From Flavobacterium ranwuense (GTDB lineage Bacteria > Bacteroidota > Bacteroidia > Flavobacteriales > Flavobacteriaceae), in contig NZ_SMLH01000001.1 in the NCBI RefSeq assembly GCF_004349315.1, positions 186,001 to 250,000 on the forward strand: 64,000 nucleotides of DNA, in the 5' to 3' direction. The notes under the pieces are model-generated. The model ran no database searches. It saw nothing but the letters and a program-made list of their open reading frames with translations, and had not been told where the DNA came from. How positions within the stretch are numbered: position 1 is the first letter of the stretch; the number at the start of each line of letters is the position of its first letter. Positions 9,521 through 19,143 of the stretch are shown here, piece by piece. The position numbers and the translations under genes are program-made.

Positions 9521-9604
9521 CCTAGCCCTGATAGCAGTGGAAATCCTTTATTGTTTTTTCTTTAAAAACAATAAAGATTGAAACGAATAGCAGGATTAAG
9601 CTTC
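9521..9604 (+). repeat. Dispersed flavobacterial intergenic repeat, copy A
   Basis: The ends read CCTAGCCCTGATAGCAGTGG and AGCAGGATTAAGCT, with an AT-rich hairpin between (TTTATTGTTTT paired with AAAACAATAAA). The same architecture recurs at 50390-50479 (minus orientation) and 56951-57053. Here it lies inside the nuo operon between nuoH and nuoI, so it must be transcribed. Confidence 0.6.
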
Positions 9605-9619
9605 AAATAAATAAAAAAA

Positions 9620-10165
9620 ATGTCAATAGAAAGTATATCCTTATCGGGAAGAAAAAAGCTGGTCTCTAACAAGGAGATGACTTTTTGGGAAAGAATGTAT
9701 CTTGTTGCGATTGTCAAAGGTTTGATAATTACGATTCAGCATTTGTTTAAAAGAAAAGTAACGATTCAATATCCGGAACAAGTACGTGAAAGAAGTTCAG
9801 TTTATCGCGGTCAGCACATGTTGAAGCGTGATGAGGAGGGTCGTGAGAATTGTACGGCTTGTGGTTTATGCGCTTTGTCTTGTCCTGCAGAAGCGATCAC
9901 GATGAAAGCAGAAGAACGCAGAGGGGATGAAAAACATTTGTACAGAGAAGAAAAATATGCATCGATATATGAGATCAATATGTTGCGTTGCATTTTCTGC
10001 GGATTGTGTGAAGAAGCTTGCCCAAAAGACGCCATTTACCTGACTACATCCAAAGTATTGGTTCCTTCCAGCTATGAAAGAGAAGATTTTATTTTTGGAA
10101 AAGATAAATTAGTCATGCCTTTAGATATCGCAATGAAAAATGCTCAACTTAAAAACGCTAATTAA
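9620..10165 (+). CDS. nuoI: NADH-quinone oxidoreductase subunit I
   Basis: TYKY subunit, which carries two [4Fe-4S] clusters (N6a and N6b) that pass electrons to NuoB. It has 181 residues. Both ferredoxin motifs are complete: CTACGLCALSCPAEAI and CIFCGLCEEACPKDAI. An N-terminal amphipathic stretch (residues 20-45) fits membrane attachment. The stop codon overlaps the nuoJ start by one base. The gene follows a 115-base spacer filled by a dispersed repeat. Confidence 0.96.
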   Translation: MSIESISLSGRKKLVSNKEMTFWERMYLVAIVKGLIITIQHLFKRKVTIQYPEQVRERSSVYRGQHMLKRDEEGRENCTACGLCALSCPAEAITMKAEERRGDEKHLYREEKYASIYEINMLRCIFCGLCEEACPKDAIYLTTSKVLVPSSYEREDFIFGKDKLVMPLDIAMKNAQLKNAN

Positions 10166-10677
10166 TGTCTACGATACTTATAATTTTTTGTGTATTGGCT
10201 GCTATCACATTAGCAACCGCATTTTTGACAATTTTTAGCAAAAATCCGATTCACAGTGCTATTTATTTAGTGATTTGTTTCTTTTCGATTGCGGGTCATT
10301 ATCTATTATTGAATGCTCAATTTTTAGCGATAGTCCACATTATTGTGTATTCTGGAGCGATTATGATTTTGTTTTTATTCACCATCATGTTGATGAATTT
10401 AAATGAAGAGCATGAGGTACATAAACCAAGGATTACACGTTTAGGGGCTATTGTTTCTTTTTGTTTGATATGTATTGTCCTGATTCTGATTTTCATCAAC
10501 TCAAAACCTATTGTTGGAGAATACGTAACTACCGGTGAAGATTATCAGTCTATAAAAGTATTGGGTAAAATACTCCTGAATGAATATATGGTTCCGTTTG
10601 AATTTGCTTCTATATTACTTTTGGTTGCTATGATTGGTACTGTGTTATTGTCTAAAAAAGAAAAATTGCAAAAATAA
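10165..10677 (+). CDS. nuoJ: NADH-quinone oxidoreductase subunit J
   Basis: Membrane subunit of 170 residues with five predicted transmembrane segments. Typical features are the [13 protein letters not shown] stretch near residue 28 and the [19 protein letters not shown] helix, whose pi-bulge region moves during proton pumping in known structures. The start overlaps the nuoI stop by one base, and one base separates its stop from nuoK. Confidence 0.95.
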   Translation: MSTILIIFCVLAAITLATAFLTIFSKNPIHSAIYLVICFFSIAGHYLLLNAQFLAIVHIIVYSGAIMILFLFTIMLMNLNEEHEVHKPRITRLGAIVSFCLICIVLILIFINSKPIVGEYVTTGEDYQSIKVLGKILLNEYMVPFEFASILLLVAMIGTVLLSKKEKLQK

Positions 10678-10678
10678 G

Positions 10679-10999
10679 ATGAATAATATTTTAAACCACA
10701 TTGGTATTGAAAATTATATATTCCTAAGCGTAATACTTTTTTGTATTGGTGTTTTCGGAGTGCTGTACAGACGAAATGCAATTATCGTATTTATGTCAAT
10801 TGAAATTATGCTGAATGCAGTAAACTTATTGTTTGTGGCATTTTCAACCTATCATCAAGATGCGCAAGGACAAGTTTTTGTGTTCTTCTCGATGGCTGTT
10901 GCTGCGGCAGAAGTTGCGGTAGGATTGGCAATTCTAGTTTCTATTTTTAGAAATTTAGGTTCAATTACTATCGATAATTTAAAAAACTTAAAAGGATAA
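10679..10999 (+). CDS. nuoK: NADH-quinone oxidoreductase subunit K
   Basis: Small membrane subunit with three transmembrane helices. The ATG at 10679 gives 106 residues, the normal family size; an upstream in-frame start at 10634 would lie inside nuoJ. The two buried Glu residues of the proton path are visible in [12 protein letters not shown] and [10 protein letters not shown]. It abuts nuoL directly, with no spacer. Confidence 0.96.
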   Translation: MNNILNHIGIENYIFLSVILFCIGVFGVLYRRNAIIVFMSIEIMLNAVNLLFVAFSTYHQDAQGQVFVFFSMAVAAAEVAVGLAILVSIFRNLGSITIDNLKNLKG

Positions 11000-12892
11000 A
11001 TGGAAATGAATACCAATATAGCTTTAGTTTTAGTTCTTGCTCCTTTTTTAGGATTTTTAATGAATGTTTTCTTTGGGAAAAGTCTGGGAAAATTGCTTTC
11101 AGGAATATTAGGAACCTTGTCAGTTGTGGTTTCTTTTATTGCGACTGTTTATTTCTTCAGTGGAATAGCTGCGCAACCGGAAGGAATTCGAATTGTTCTT
11201 TTTGACTGGATTCAAATCAGCAATTTCAAAGTTGATTTTGGATTTCAATTGGACCAATTGTCCATTTTATGGTTGCTTTTCGTAACCGGAATTGGGTCTT
11301 TGATTCATTTATATTCGATCAGTTACATGCACGATGATGAAAATATGCACAAGTTCTTTGCGTATTTGAATCTGTTTATATTCTTCATGATTCTTTTAGT
11401 AATTGGAAGTAACTTATTAGTGATGTTCATCGGTTGGGAAGGCGTAGGTCTTTGTTCGTATCTGTTAATTGGATTTTGGCATAAAAACCAAGAATTTAAT
11501 GACGCTGCTAAGAAAGCATTCATTATGAACAGAATTGGTGATTTAGGATTATTGATTGGTATTTTCATTCTTGGATCTTTATTTTCAACTGTAGATTTTG
11601 CAACTTTAAAAACAGCCATCGCTACTGCGCCAGATTATAATGACTTTTGGGTTGCGGTTGCTGCCTTAGCTTTGTTTATTGGAGCTTGTGGTAAATCAGC
11701 TCAAATTCCATTGTATACTTGGTTACCGGATGCAATGGCAGGTCCAACTCCTGTTTCGGCCTTGATTCACGCAGCTACGATGGTAACCGCTGGTATTTTT
11801 ATGATAACAAGATTAAATTTCTTGTTTGATTTGGTTCCAAGCGTTCAGTCTATAATCGCGATAGTTGGAGCCGTTACTGCTTTGGTAGCCGCAACAATTG
11901 GACTGGTTCAAAATGATATCAAGAAAGTACTGGCTTATTCTACCGTTTCTCAATTGGGATTAATGTTCCTGGCTTTGGGATTGGGTGCTTATGAAGTGGC
12001 TGTTTTCCATGTAATCACACACGCTTTCTTCAAAGCTTGTTTGTTCTTAGGTTCAGGTTCTGTTATTCACGCTTTGCACGGAGAGCAAGACATGCGTAAC
12101 ATGGGTGGTTTGAAAAAAGCGATGCCAATTACGTTTGTAACAATGTTAATTGCTTCTTTAGCAATTTCTGGAGTTCCATTGTTTTCAGGTTTTTTCTCGA
12201 AAGACGAAATTTTATTAGTGGCTTTTCATCATAACATTCCGTTATGGGCTGTGGCTTCGGTTGCTTCTATAATGACTGCTTTTTATATGTTCCGTTTAAT
12301 GTTTTTAACGTTTTTCCAAGAATTCAGAGGAACAGCAGAACAAAAACACCATTTGCATGAAAGTCCTTCTTTGATAACCATTCCTTTGATTGTTTTAGCA
12401 ATTTTGGCTACTATCGGTGGTTTGATTAGTTTGCCTGGAAACAGTTGGTTGAATGAATATTTGACTCCTATTTTACCAAAATTAGCAACTGCAGAACACC
12501 ATTTAGGAACTACTGAATATATCTTGATGGCTATTGCTGTTGTGGGTGGATTGGTAGGAATTGGTATTGCTTACGCCAAATACATCAAACAAAATACAGT
12601 TCCAACAGAAGATACTGCCATTACAGGATTTTCTAAAGTGCTTTACAATAAATATTATGTTGATGAATGCTATGATGCTATTTTTGTTAAACCAATTAAT
12701 GTTTTGTCTCGTTTTTTCAGAGATACTCTAGAAACAGGTTTGTCAGCTTTAGTTTTTGGATTCGGAAAAGTTACCAACGAAATAAGTTACCAAGGAAAGA
12801 AAATACAAAATGGAAGCATTGGTCTTTATCTTTTTGTTTTCGTATTAGGGCTTTGTGCCATTGTTTCTTATTTATTTTTAGCTCAACAATAA
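11000..12892 (+). CDS. nuoL: NADH-quinone oxidoreductase subunit L
   Basis: Antiporter-like proton-pumping subunit, 630 residues. It contains the conserved GWEGVGLCSYLLIGFW segment with its key Glu, the core KSAQIPLYTWLPDAMAGPTP (broken-helix Lys region) and SALIHAATMVTAG. The long C-terminal tail (residues 510-630) fits the lateral helix and final membrane anchor that distinguish NuoL from NuoM and NuoN. It ends 9 bases before nuoM. Confidence 0.97.
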   Translation: MEMNTNIALVLVLAPFLGFLMNVFFGKSLGKLLSGILGTLSVVVSFIATVYFFSGIAAQPEGIRIVLFDWIQISNFKVDFGFQLDQLSILWLLFVTGIGSLIHLYSISYMHDDENMHKFFAYLNLFIFFMILLVIGSNLLVMFIGWEGVGLCSYLLIGFWHKNQEFNDAAKKAFIMNRIGDLGLLIGIFILGSLFSTVDFATLKTAIATAPDYNDFWVAVAALALFIGACGKSAQIPLYTWLPDAMAGPTPVSALIHAATMVTAGIFMITRLNFLFDLVPSVQSIIAIVGAVTALVAATIGLVQNDIKKVLAYSTVSQLGLMFLALGLGAYEVAVFHVITHAFFKACLFLGSGSVIHALHGEQDMRNMGGLKKAMPITFVTMLIASLAISGVPLFSGFFSKDEILLVAFHHNIPLWAVASVASIMTAFYMFRLMFLTFFQEFRGTAEQKHHLHESPSLITIPLIVLAILATIGGLISLPGNSWLNEYLTPILPKLATAEHHLGTTEYILMAIAVVGGLVGIGIAYAKYIKQNTVPTEDTAITGFSKVLYNKYYVDECYDAIFVKPINVLSRFFRDTLETGLSALVFGFGKVTNEISYQGKKIQNGSIGLYLFVFVLGLCAIVSYLFLAQQ

Positions 12893-12901
12893 TCATATAT
12901 C

Positions 12902-14344
12902 ATGAATGTATCTCTAATATTAATTATACTTTTGGTTGGTGCGTTTGCAACTTTTCTTGCAGGCGATAAACTGGCTTCAAAAGTGGCTTTGTTCTTTGGG
13001 TTAGCTGCTGCCGCCGCTTCAATTGTATTATTAAATCACTATAATTTAGGTAAAAACATCAGTTTCATCAACCAGTGGATCACGCAACCTAATATTTCTT
13101 TTGCTCTAAAAGCAGATGGATTATCGATGGCGATGCTTTTATTGACCACAGTTTTGACTCCAATAATTATTTTTTCTTCTTTTGGAAATGACTATAAAAA
13201 TTCAAAATCATTTTATGCGTTAATCTTGTTTATGTCGTTTGCAATGGCAGGAACATTTTTGGCATCAGACGGTTTGTTGTATTACATTTTTTGGGAATTG
13301 TCATTGATTCCAATTTACTTCATTGCATTAATGTGGGGTAACGGGGACACAGAAGAACGTAAAAAAGCAGTAGTTAAATTTTTTATCTACACGCTTGCAG
13401 GTTCCTTATTTATGCTCGTGGCTTTTGTTTATATGTATCAAAAAGCAGGTAGTCTTTTATTAGAAGATTTATATAAACTGAACTTAACAGCAACCGAACA
13501 ATTATGGATATTCCTGGCTTTCTTCTTGGCGTATGCAATTAAGATTCCATTAATTCCGTTCCATACTTGGCAAGCAAATGTGTACCAAAAAGCACCAACC
13601 GTTGGTACGATGCTTTTATCTGGTATCATGCTAAAAATGGGATTGTACAGTGTTATCCGTTGGCAATTGCCATTGGCGCCATTGGCAGCCAAAGAATACA
13701 TGTACATTTTCATTGGTCTTGGAATTGCGGGTGTAATTTACGGATCTATCGTTGCATTGAAACAAAAAGATTTAAAGAAATTATTAGCGTATTCTTCTTT
13801 GGCTCACGTTGGTTTAATTGCAGCAGGAACGTATACTTTGACATTAGACGGATTGCGTGGCGCGGTTTTACAAATGATTGCACACGGATTTGTGGTTGTT
13901 GGATTGTTTTATGTGGCTGAAATTATCTTCAGAAGATACGAAACCAGAGCCATTGCTGAAATGGGTGGTATTCGTACGCAATCACCAAAATTCACCTCGA
14001 TGTTTTTAATTTTGGTTTTAGCATCTGTTGCTTTGCCTACTACTTTTAACTTTATTGGAGAATTCACTGTTTTATACAGTCTTTCACAAATTAATATTTG
14101 GTTTGCCATTCTAGGAGGAACAACCATAATTTTAGGAGCGTATTATATGTTGAAAATGTTTCAACATGCCATGTTGGGTGAAACCAATTCAAAAGTTTTT
14201 GCTGATGTAACTGTCAATGAAGGAATAACTTTGGTACTAATAATTGGTGTTTTATTCTTTTTTGGAATGTATCCAAAGCCAATTACCGATTTGATTACCC
14301 CAAGTCTGGAAGAAATTTTAACTCAAATAAACCGAATTAACTAA
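12902..14344 (+). CDS. nuoM: NADH-quinone oxidoreductase subunit M
   Basis: Second antiporter-like proton-pumping subunit, 480 residues. Landmarks are the conserved Glu in YYIFWELSLIPIYFIALMWG, the IKIPLIPFHTWQANVYQKAPT stretch and the Lys-rich LKQKDLKKLLAYSSLAHVG. It is close in layout to nuoL and nuoN but lacks the NuoL C-terminal extension. Confidence 0.97.
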   Translation: MNVSLILIILLVGAFATFLAGDKLASKVALFFGLAAAAASIVLLNHYNLGKNISFINQWITQPNISFALKADGLSMAMLLLTTVLTPIIIFSSFGNDYKNSKSFYALILFMSFAMAGTFLASDGLLYYIFWELSLIPIYFIALMWGNGDTEERKKAVVKFFIYTLAGSLFMLVAFVYMYQKAGSLLLEDLYKLNLTATEQLWIFLAFFLAYAIKIPLIPFHTWQANVYQKAPTVGTMLLSGIMLKMGLYSVIRWQLPLAPLAAKEYMYIFIGLGIAGVIYGSIVALKQKDLKKLLAYSSLAHVGLIAAGTYTLTLDGLRGAVLQMIAHGFVVVGLFYVAEIIFRRYETRAIAEMGGIRTQSPKFTSMFLILVLASVALPTTFNFIGEFTVLYSLSQINIWFAILGGTTIILGAYYMLKMFQHAMLGETNSKVFADVTVNEGITLVLIIGVLFFFGMYPKPITDLITPSLEEILTQINRIN

Positions 14345-14357
14345 GTCAAATAAAAAA

Positions 14358-15728
14358 ATGAATACATTAATAGCTATAATAGGATTAGGTGTTTTATGCC
14401 TTTTATTTGAAATTTTTAATTTAAGGAAAGCCATTGTTCCAATAACAATCATTGGATTATTGGGAGTGCTGGGTTTAACCATATCTGAATTTAATTCAAC
14501 GGAAAGCTACTACAACAACATGATTGTTGTGAGTAAATTTTCAAGTACTTTTTCGTCTTTGTTTATTGTGCTTACCATTTTCTTGGTGGCTTTAGGGCAT
14601 AATTTTTACGAAAATCATCAATCTAAAATCTCTGATTATATTGCCATAAAAATATTTTTATTGGCAGGAGCAGTGGCGATGGTTTCTTTCGGAAACTTAG
14701 CGATGTTCTTTTTAGGAATCGAAGTATTGTCAATTGCACTTTATATTCTTGCGGCAAGTGATCGTATGAATTTAAAAAGCAACGAAGCGGGAATGAAGTA
14801 TTTCTTAATGGGATCTTTTGCTTCGGGAATCATTCTGTTTGGTATCTGTTTAATTTACGGAGCCATGGGGAGTTTTGATGTTACTGAAATCAGTGAATTA
14901 TCACAATCAGCTGAATTGCCAATTTGGTTTCCAATAGGAATTGTATTGGTAACAATAGGAATGTTGTTTAAAGTGGCTGCGGTTCCGTTTCATTTCTGGG
15001 CTCCGGATGTTTACGAAGGTTCTCCAGCGTTGACAACGGCATTGATGAGCACTTTGGCGAAAGTAGTTGCTATGGCGACTTTGTATAAGTTACTATCTGT
15101 AATGAATGCGGATATTTCTGAGTCATTCAAAATCATTGTTGTAGTAATTTCTATGGCTTCGATGACGGTTGGTAATATTATGGCCTTGAGACAAACGAAT
15201 GTAAAACGTATGTTGGCTTTTTCAGGAGTTTCTCATGCCGGTTTTATGTTGATGACTTTATTGAGTCTATCTACTTCTGCAGGAAGTTTGTTGTATTATG
15301 CCTCAGCGTATTCTTTATCTGGAATTGCGGCTTTTAGTGTGATTTTATATGTTTGTAAAAATAGGGATAACGAAGATATTGTGAATTTTCATGGTTTAGG
15401 AAAGACCAACCCATTGTTGGCAGCCATTCTTACGGCAGCACTACTTTCTATGGCCGGTATTCCAATTTTTGCCGGATTCTTTGCTAAGTTGGTTTTGTTC
15501 AATCAAACGATTCAAGCGGGTTATTTGGCTTTAGTAATCGTAGCAGTGGTGAATTCTATTATAAGCGTTGGATACTACTTCAAATTGATTTTGGCGATGT
15601 ATACCAAAGAACCAAATGAAGAACGAAAAGGAACTCCGGTTATCATTTATGCAGTTGCCGTTATTTCGATTGTTTTGAATATCGTATTAGGTTTGTTCCC
15701 TTCTTTAGTTTTGGATTTATTGGCATAA
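14358..15728 (+). CDS. nuoN: NADH-quinone oxidoreductase subunit N
   Basis: Third antiporter-like subunit and last gene of the operon, 456 residues. Visible landmarks are MFFLGIEVLSIALYILAA with the key Glu, KVAAVPFHFWAPDVYEGSP, and QTNVKRMLAFSGVSHAGFM. A strong terminator follows 22 bases after the stop, which closes the nuo transcription unit. Confidence 0.97.
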   Translation: MNTLIAIIGLGVLCLLFEIFNLRKAIVPITIIGLLGVLGLTISEFNSTESYYNNMIVVSKFSSTFSSLFIVLTIFLVALGHNFYENHQSKISDYIAIKIFLLAGAVAMVSFGNLAMFFLGIEVLSIALYILAASDRMNLKSNEAGMKYFLMGSFASGIILFGICLIYGAMGSFDVTEISELSQSAELPIWFPIGIVLVTIGMLFKVAAVPFHFWAPDVYEGSPALTTALMSTLAKVVAMATLYKLLSVMNADISESFKIIVVVISMASMTVGNIMALRQTNVKRMLAFSGVSHAGFMLMTLLSLSTSAGSLLYYASAYSLSGIAAFSVILYVCKNRDNEDIVNFHGLGKTNPLLAAILTAALLSMAGIPIFAGFFAKLVLFNQTIQAGYLALVIVAVVNSIISVGYYFKLILAMYTKEPNEERKGTPVIIYAVAVISIVLNIVLGLFPSLVLDLLA

Positions 15729-15750
15729 GCCAAAGTTTTAAAAATATACA

Positions 15751-15785
15751 AAAAACCATCAAGAGCAATTTTGATGGTTTTTTTA
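15751..15785 (+). terminator. nuo operon terminator
   Basis: AAAAACCATCAA (15751-15762) pairs with TTGATGGTTTTT (15771-15782), leaving an 8-base loop, and the stem runs into a T-rich tail. It lies just after nuoN. Confidence 0.85.
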
Positions 15786-15808
15786 TTTGAAGCAAATTGT
15801 AAAATATC

Positions 15809-15839
15809 TTGTCAACAATATTATCTTATATTTACTTTG
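15809..15839 (+). promoter_or_regulatory. Possible promoter of the Gfo/Idh gene
   Basis: TTG at 15809-15811, 20 bases, then TTACTTTG at 15832-15839, one mismatch from TAnnTTTG. It would leave an untranslated leader of about 125 bases before the ATG at 15971. Confidence 0.35.
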
Positions 15840-15970
15840 ACGTAAGTATATATAGAATCGGGAAGAGTTGAATAATCGATATTAAAACACAGCTCAAAGT
15901 CGGAGACATTTGTGCAGCGTAACCGACGAACACTTCGTAGAGCAGGGTACAGATCTAAAATCAAGTAAAA

Positions 15971-16963
15971 ATGATTAATAAAAATATAGAACCAGAAATT
16001 ATTCGTTGGGGTATTGTGGGATGTGGAAATGTTACAGAGATAAAAAGTGGTCCTGCCTATCAGAAAACAGAAGGGTTTCAGCTCACAGCGGTAATGAGAA
16101 GAGATGGTGACAAAGCTGCCGATTATGCCAGAAGACATGGAATTACTAAATATTATACGGATGCAGATGCGCTAATCAACGATCCCGAAATTGATGCGGT
16201 TTATATTGCGACTCCTCCGGATACCCATAAATACTACGGACTTAAAGTAGCGTTAGCGGGAAAACCCTGTTGTATCGAAAAACCGTTAGCGTCAAATTAT
16301 CAAGACAGTCTGGCGATTCATCAAGCCTTTACAGCTAAAAATATTCCTTTGTTTGTTGCTTATTACAGGCGTTCACTCCCTCGTTTCAAACAGATAAAAA
16401 CATGGATTGATGCCAATGAAATTGGTGAAGTCCGACATATAAGGTGGCATTTGAGTAAACCTGCAACACCTCAAGATTTGTCAGGAAACTATAACTGGAG
16501 AACTGACGCTAAAATAGCTACTGGTGGTTATTTTGATGATTTAGCCAGTCATGGGTTGGATTTGTTCATCTATCTTTTAGGAGATATAACAGCGGTTTCC
16601 GGTATTAGTCTTAACCAGCAGGGATTGTATTCCGCCAAAGATGCGGCTACTGCCTCTTGGCTACATGAGTCGGGAATTACGGGTACAGGCAGCTGGAATT
16701 TTGGATGTTATGAACGGGAAGATACGGTAGAAATTTTTGGAAGTAAAGGTAAAATAGCATTCTCTATATTTGATGATGAACCAATAGTGCTTTCGAACAA
16801 ACAAGGAAAAACAGAACTTTTTATTGCGCATCCGGAAAATATACAACTGTATCATGTACAGCAAATTCGGGAACATCTTTTGGGGAACAGCAAGCATCCT
16901 TCCAATGGTTTGACAGGCGCTCATACCAGTTGGGTTATGGACAAGATTATCGGTAATATTTAG
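15971..16963 (+). CDS. Gfo/Idh/MocA family NAD(P)-dependent oxidoreductase
   Basis: The 330-residue protein has an N-terminal Rossmann fold (WGIVGCGNVTE, residues 13-23), the family motif EKPLASN and a C-terminal substrate domain. The catalytic Asp/His pair is in GGYFDDLASHGLDLF. Family members oxidise or epimerise sugars and inositols, but the substrate cannot be read from the sequence. It stands alone between the nuo operon and a dsbA-like gene, so context gives no help. I see no signal peptide, so it is probably cytoplasmic, unlike many Bacteroidota relatives that carry Tat signals. Confidence 0.9.
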   Translation: MINKNIEPEIIRWGIVGCGNVTEIKSGPAYQKTEGFQLTAVMRRDGDKAADYARRHGITKYYTDADALINDPEIDAVYIATPPDTHKYYGLKVALAGKPCCIEKPLASNYQDSLAIHQAFTAKNIPLFVAYYRRSLPRFKQIKTWIDANEIGEVRHIRWHLSKPATPQDLSGNYNWRTDAKIATGGYFDDLASHGLDLFIYLLGDITAVSGISLNQQGLYSAKDAATASWLHESGITGTGSWNFGCYEREDTVEIFGSKGKIAFSIFDDEPIVLSNKQGKTELFIAHPENIQLYHVQQIREHLLGNSKHPSNGLTGAHTSWVMDKIIGNI

Positions 16964-17264
16964 GGTGTAATAAAAAACGGTTTGAATTTTTACGATAAAT
17001 TTCCAAAAGGGAAGAATTACCAATAAAAACCTAAAGGTAAAACAGCTCAAACTGAATTGATTATTTTTGCATCATAGAACCAGCTACGTAACGAAGTGTA
17101 TTTGTAATAAATAAAAATTGAACTGAGAATTTATTCGATTCAATAGCACTCTTTTTAAACAAATACCAATCTGCCAATTCCTAATAAAAGCATAATATGG
17201 AATTAGTTTCAAACTTCTTTTATTACATTTGTATATACAAATGACTTAATCGTTTATTAAATAA
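16964..17264. other. Spacer between Gfo/Idh and DsbA-like genes
   Basis: 301 bases without an open frame worth reporting. The only recognisable signal is TACATTTG at 17224-17231, an exact -7 match 33 bases before the next start codon; no -33 TTG is placed correctly. Confidence 0.5.
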
Positions 17265-17987
17265 ATGAAAATGGAAAATAAATTAAAAGTGCAAATCTGG
17301 TCGGATATCATGTGTCCGTATTGTTATATAGGAAAAAGAAGAATAGAAGGCGCTTTGGAGCTTTTTGAACACAAAAACGCAGTCGAAATTGAATGGAAAA
17401 GTTTTCAGTTAGACCCAAGCTTTATTGCTTCGCCTGAAGACAATATGGCGGATCATTTAGCCGAAAAATACAGAAAAGATAGGGATTGGGCACAAGACAT
17501 GCTCGATAACATGACTCAAAATGCAAAAAATTCAGGATTGGATTTTCATTTTGAAAAAGCAGTTATGGCTAATTCATTGAATGCGCATCGCTTGTTACAT
17601 TTGGCTAAAAAGTATAATTTGGCGAATGCCTTAGAAGAATTATTATTCAAAGCCTATTTAACCGATGGCAAGAATGTTAATGATTTGGACACATTGAAAG
17701 CGTTGGGACTGGAAGTAGGACTGAATGCCGAAACTATTGACGAAGTATTGTATTCTGATGCCTACGCAAATGAAGTACAGCAGGACATTGCAGCAGCGCA
17801 ATCTATCGGTGTTCAAGGTGTTCCTTTTTTTGTTTTCGATAGTAAATATGCAGTTTCTGGGGCGCAACATGTTGAAACGTTTGTAAAAACACTCGAAAAA
17901 GTATGGGAAGAAGGTAAATTTGAAACAAAGCCTACTTTATTAAATACTACCGATGGAGACAGCTGCGGAATTGACGGATGTGACTAA
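17265..17987 (+). CDS. DsbA family oxidoreductase, FrnE-like
   Basis: A 240-residue thioredoxin-fold protein with an alpha-helical insert. The active site is CPYC (residues 17-20) in WSDIMCPYCYIGKRRIEG, the FrnE/2-hydroxychromene isomerase-like signature. The cis-Pro loop is GVQGVPFFVF. There is no signal peptide, so it acts in the cytoplasm, as FrnE of Deinococcus does. A C-terminal CGIDGC pair may form a second redox centre, as reported for the FrnE tail. Starts at 17265 and 17271 are equally possible. It probably forms a single-gene unit. Confidence 0.88.
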   Translation: MKMENKLKVQIWSDIMCPYCYIGKRRIEGALELFEHKNAVEIEWKSFQLDPSFIASPEDNMADHLAEKYRKDRDWAQDMLDNMTQNAKNSGLDFHFEKAVMANSLNAHRLLHLAKKYNLANALEELLFKAYLTDGKNVNDLDTLKALGLEVGLNAETIDEVLYSDAYANEVQQDIAAAQSIGVQGVPFFVFDSKYAVSGAQHVETFVKTLEKVWEEGKFETKPTLLNTTDGDSCGIDGCD

Positions 17988-18008
17988 AACAAAAATAACT
18001 TCAAACAA

Positions 18009-18040
18009 AATTCCCGTTGGCACAAATACCAACGGGAATT
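18009..18040. terminator. Hairpin between convergent genes
   Basis: AATTCCCGTTGG and CCAACGGGAATT form a perfect 12-bp stem with an 8-base loop. T-rich sequence follows on the minus strand, so it best serves the leftward gene at 18071, but it can also end the dsbA-like transcript. Confidence 0.7.
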
Positions 18041-18070
18041 CTTAAACAAACCACTTATAACTAACTAAAA

Positions 18071-18739
18071 CTATCTTCTGTCTATTCTAATGGCTACACT
18101 ACCGGATTCTCTAGTGTCCTCGATTTTGGCTTTTGTACCATTTGTTCTGTAATAGTAATAGTCATCATCATTCGAGTTTTGGTTGTTGCCATAATCGTTG
18201 TACCCATTGTTGTTTTGGTTGTATTCATAAACTCTTCCTCCTTTTACAGTTCCAACGACATCAACAATTTGACCACGACGGTTGTAGATAATTTCCAGCC
18301 CCCCTACTCGTTCCAAAGCATAACGGTTATATGTCATGTAAACTGAACCTACGCGTTTGATTCTATCATTTGAATCATAGTTGATAAACACATTTCCAAC
18401 TTGTCTTACTCTACCCATGTTGTCGTGCTCTACTTTTACACCGTAATTTCCATTTCGAACATTTGCTGGCGCACCATACGTTTTATTTTTTCCATTTTTT
18501 TTGCCAACTTTATAATACATATCACCAGTTGAACCGGTTGAAGGGCGTGTATTAAAATCAAATTGTCCGTCAGGGAATATGAAGAACTCAATTCCTCTTT
18601 CTGTAAACACAATTGGGTCGGCATTTCTAAAATCTACTGGAGATCTTCTTTCAACAGAAAAATTGATTTTTTCTGCTGCATTCACTACACTACCTCCAAA
18701 TACGAAGATACTAGCTACTAAAAGGGTAATTTTTTTCAT
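18071..18739 (-). CDS. Exported repeat protein of unknown function
   Basis: A 222-residue protein with a clear signal peptide (Lys-Lys start, hydrophobic core, VNA-A cleavage near residue 21). The middle holds about three imperfect units of 17-20 residues with the pattern VG.V.I.Y (RQVGNVFINYDSN, KRVGSVYMTYNRY, ERVGGLEIIYNRR). These look like short antiparallel beta-strand pairs, loosely like YD-type repeats. The tail is rich in Asn, Tyr and Asp (residues 165-200). Similar proteins are annotated as hypothetical in flavobacteria. I expect a periplasmic or surface location but assign no function. Confidence 0.75.
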   Translation of the reverse strand: MKKITLLVASIFVFGGSVVNAAEKINFSVERRSPVDFRNADPIVFTERGIEFFIFPDGQFDFNTRPSTGSTGDMYYKVGKKNGKNKTYGAPANVRNGNYGVKVEHDNMGRVRQVGNVFINYDSNDRIKRVGSVYMTYNRYALERVGGLEIIYNRRGQIVDVVGTVKGGRVYEYNQNNNGYNDYGNNQNSNDDDYYYYRTNGTKAKIEDTRESGSVAIRIDRR

Positions 18740-19143
18740 GATACATATATTTTGAATTTTGCCTACTCTTGAGCTTTTCGGCTTACGCTTTTTTACTTAT
18801 TTGATTAGGTATATTCAAGTAGCATGCCAAAGATTTGAACCACGGTTTTGTGTTTTTAGATTTTGAATAAATTTTATACGAGTAATTTATTTAAAATCAA
18901 CACGTTGGTATTTCAAAAAAAAATAAAAAATAATTTTATTTAGAAGCGAACATTAAGATTTTTTTAATACAATTCTTGTTGACTCGATGAGTTTTTTTGT
19001 GGTTTTGACGAAGAAATAATCCGAAGAAAAGAGAAATAATCTAATTTTTAGAAACCTTTTTACTTAAAATTACTTATCAACATTGCTTTAAAATTAACTT
19101 TAGTTACAAACTCGCATCAATTGATATTGAGTAATTTTGCAAC
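18740..19143. other. Divergent spacer upstream of umuC
   Basis: 404 bases of AT-rich sequence between two divergent genes. TAATTTTG at 19132-19139 matches the -7 consensus but lies only 4 bases before the umuC ATG. No inverted repeat that would clearly be an SOS box was found. Confidence 0.4.

Noticed and set aside
13567..13920. 117-residue plus-strand frame inside nuoM
   Set aside because: Out-of-frame shadow of nuoM, rich in Cys, Trp and Arg with no motif.
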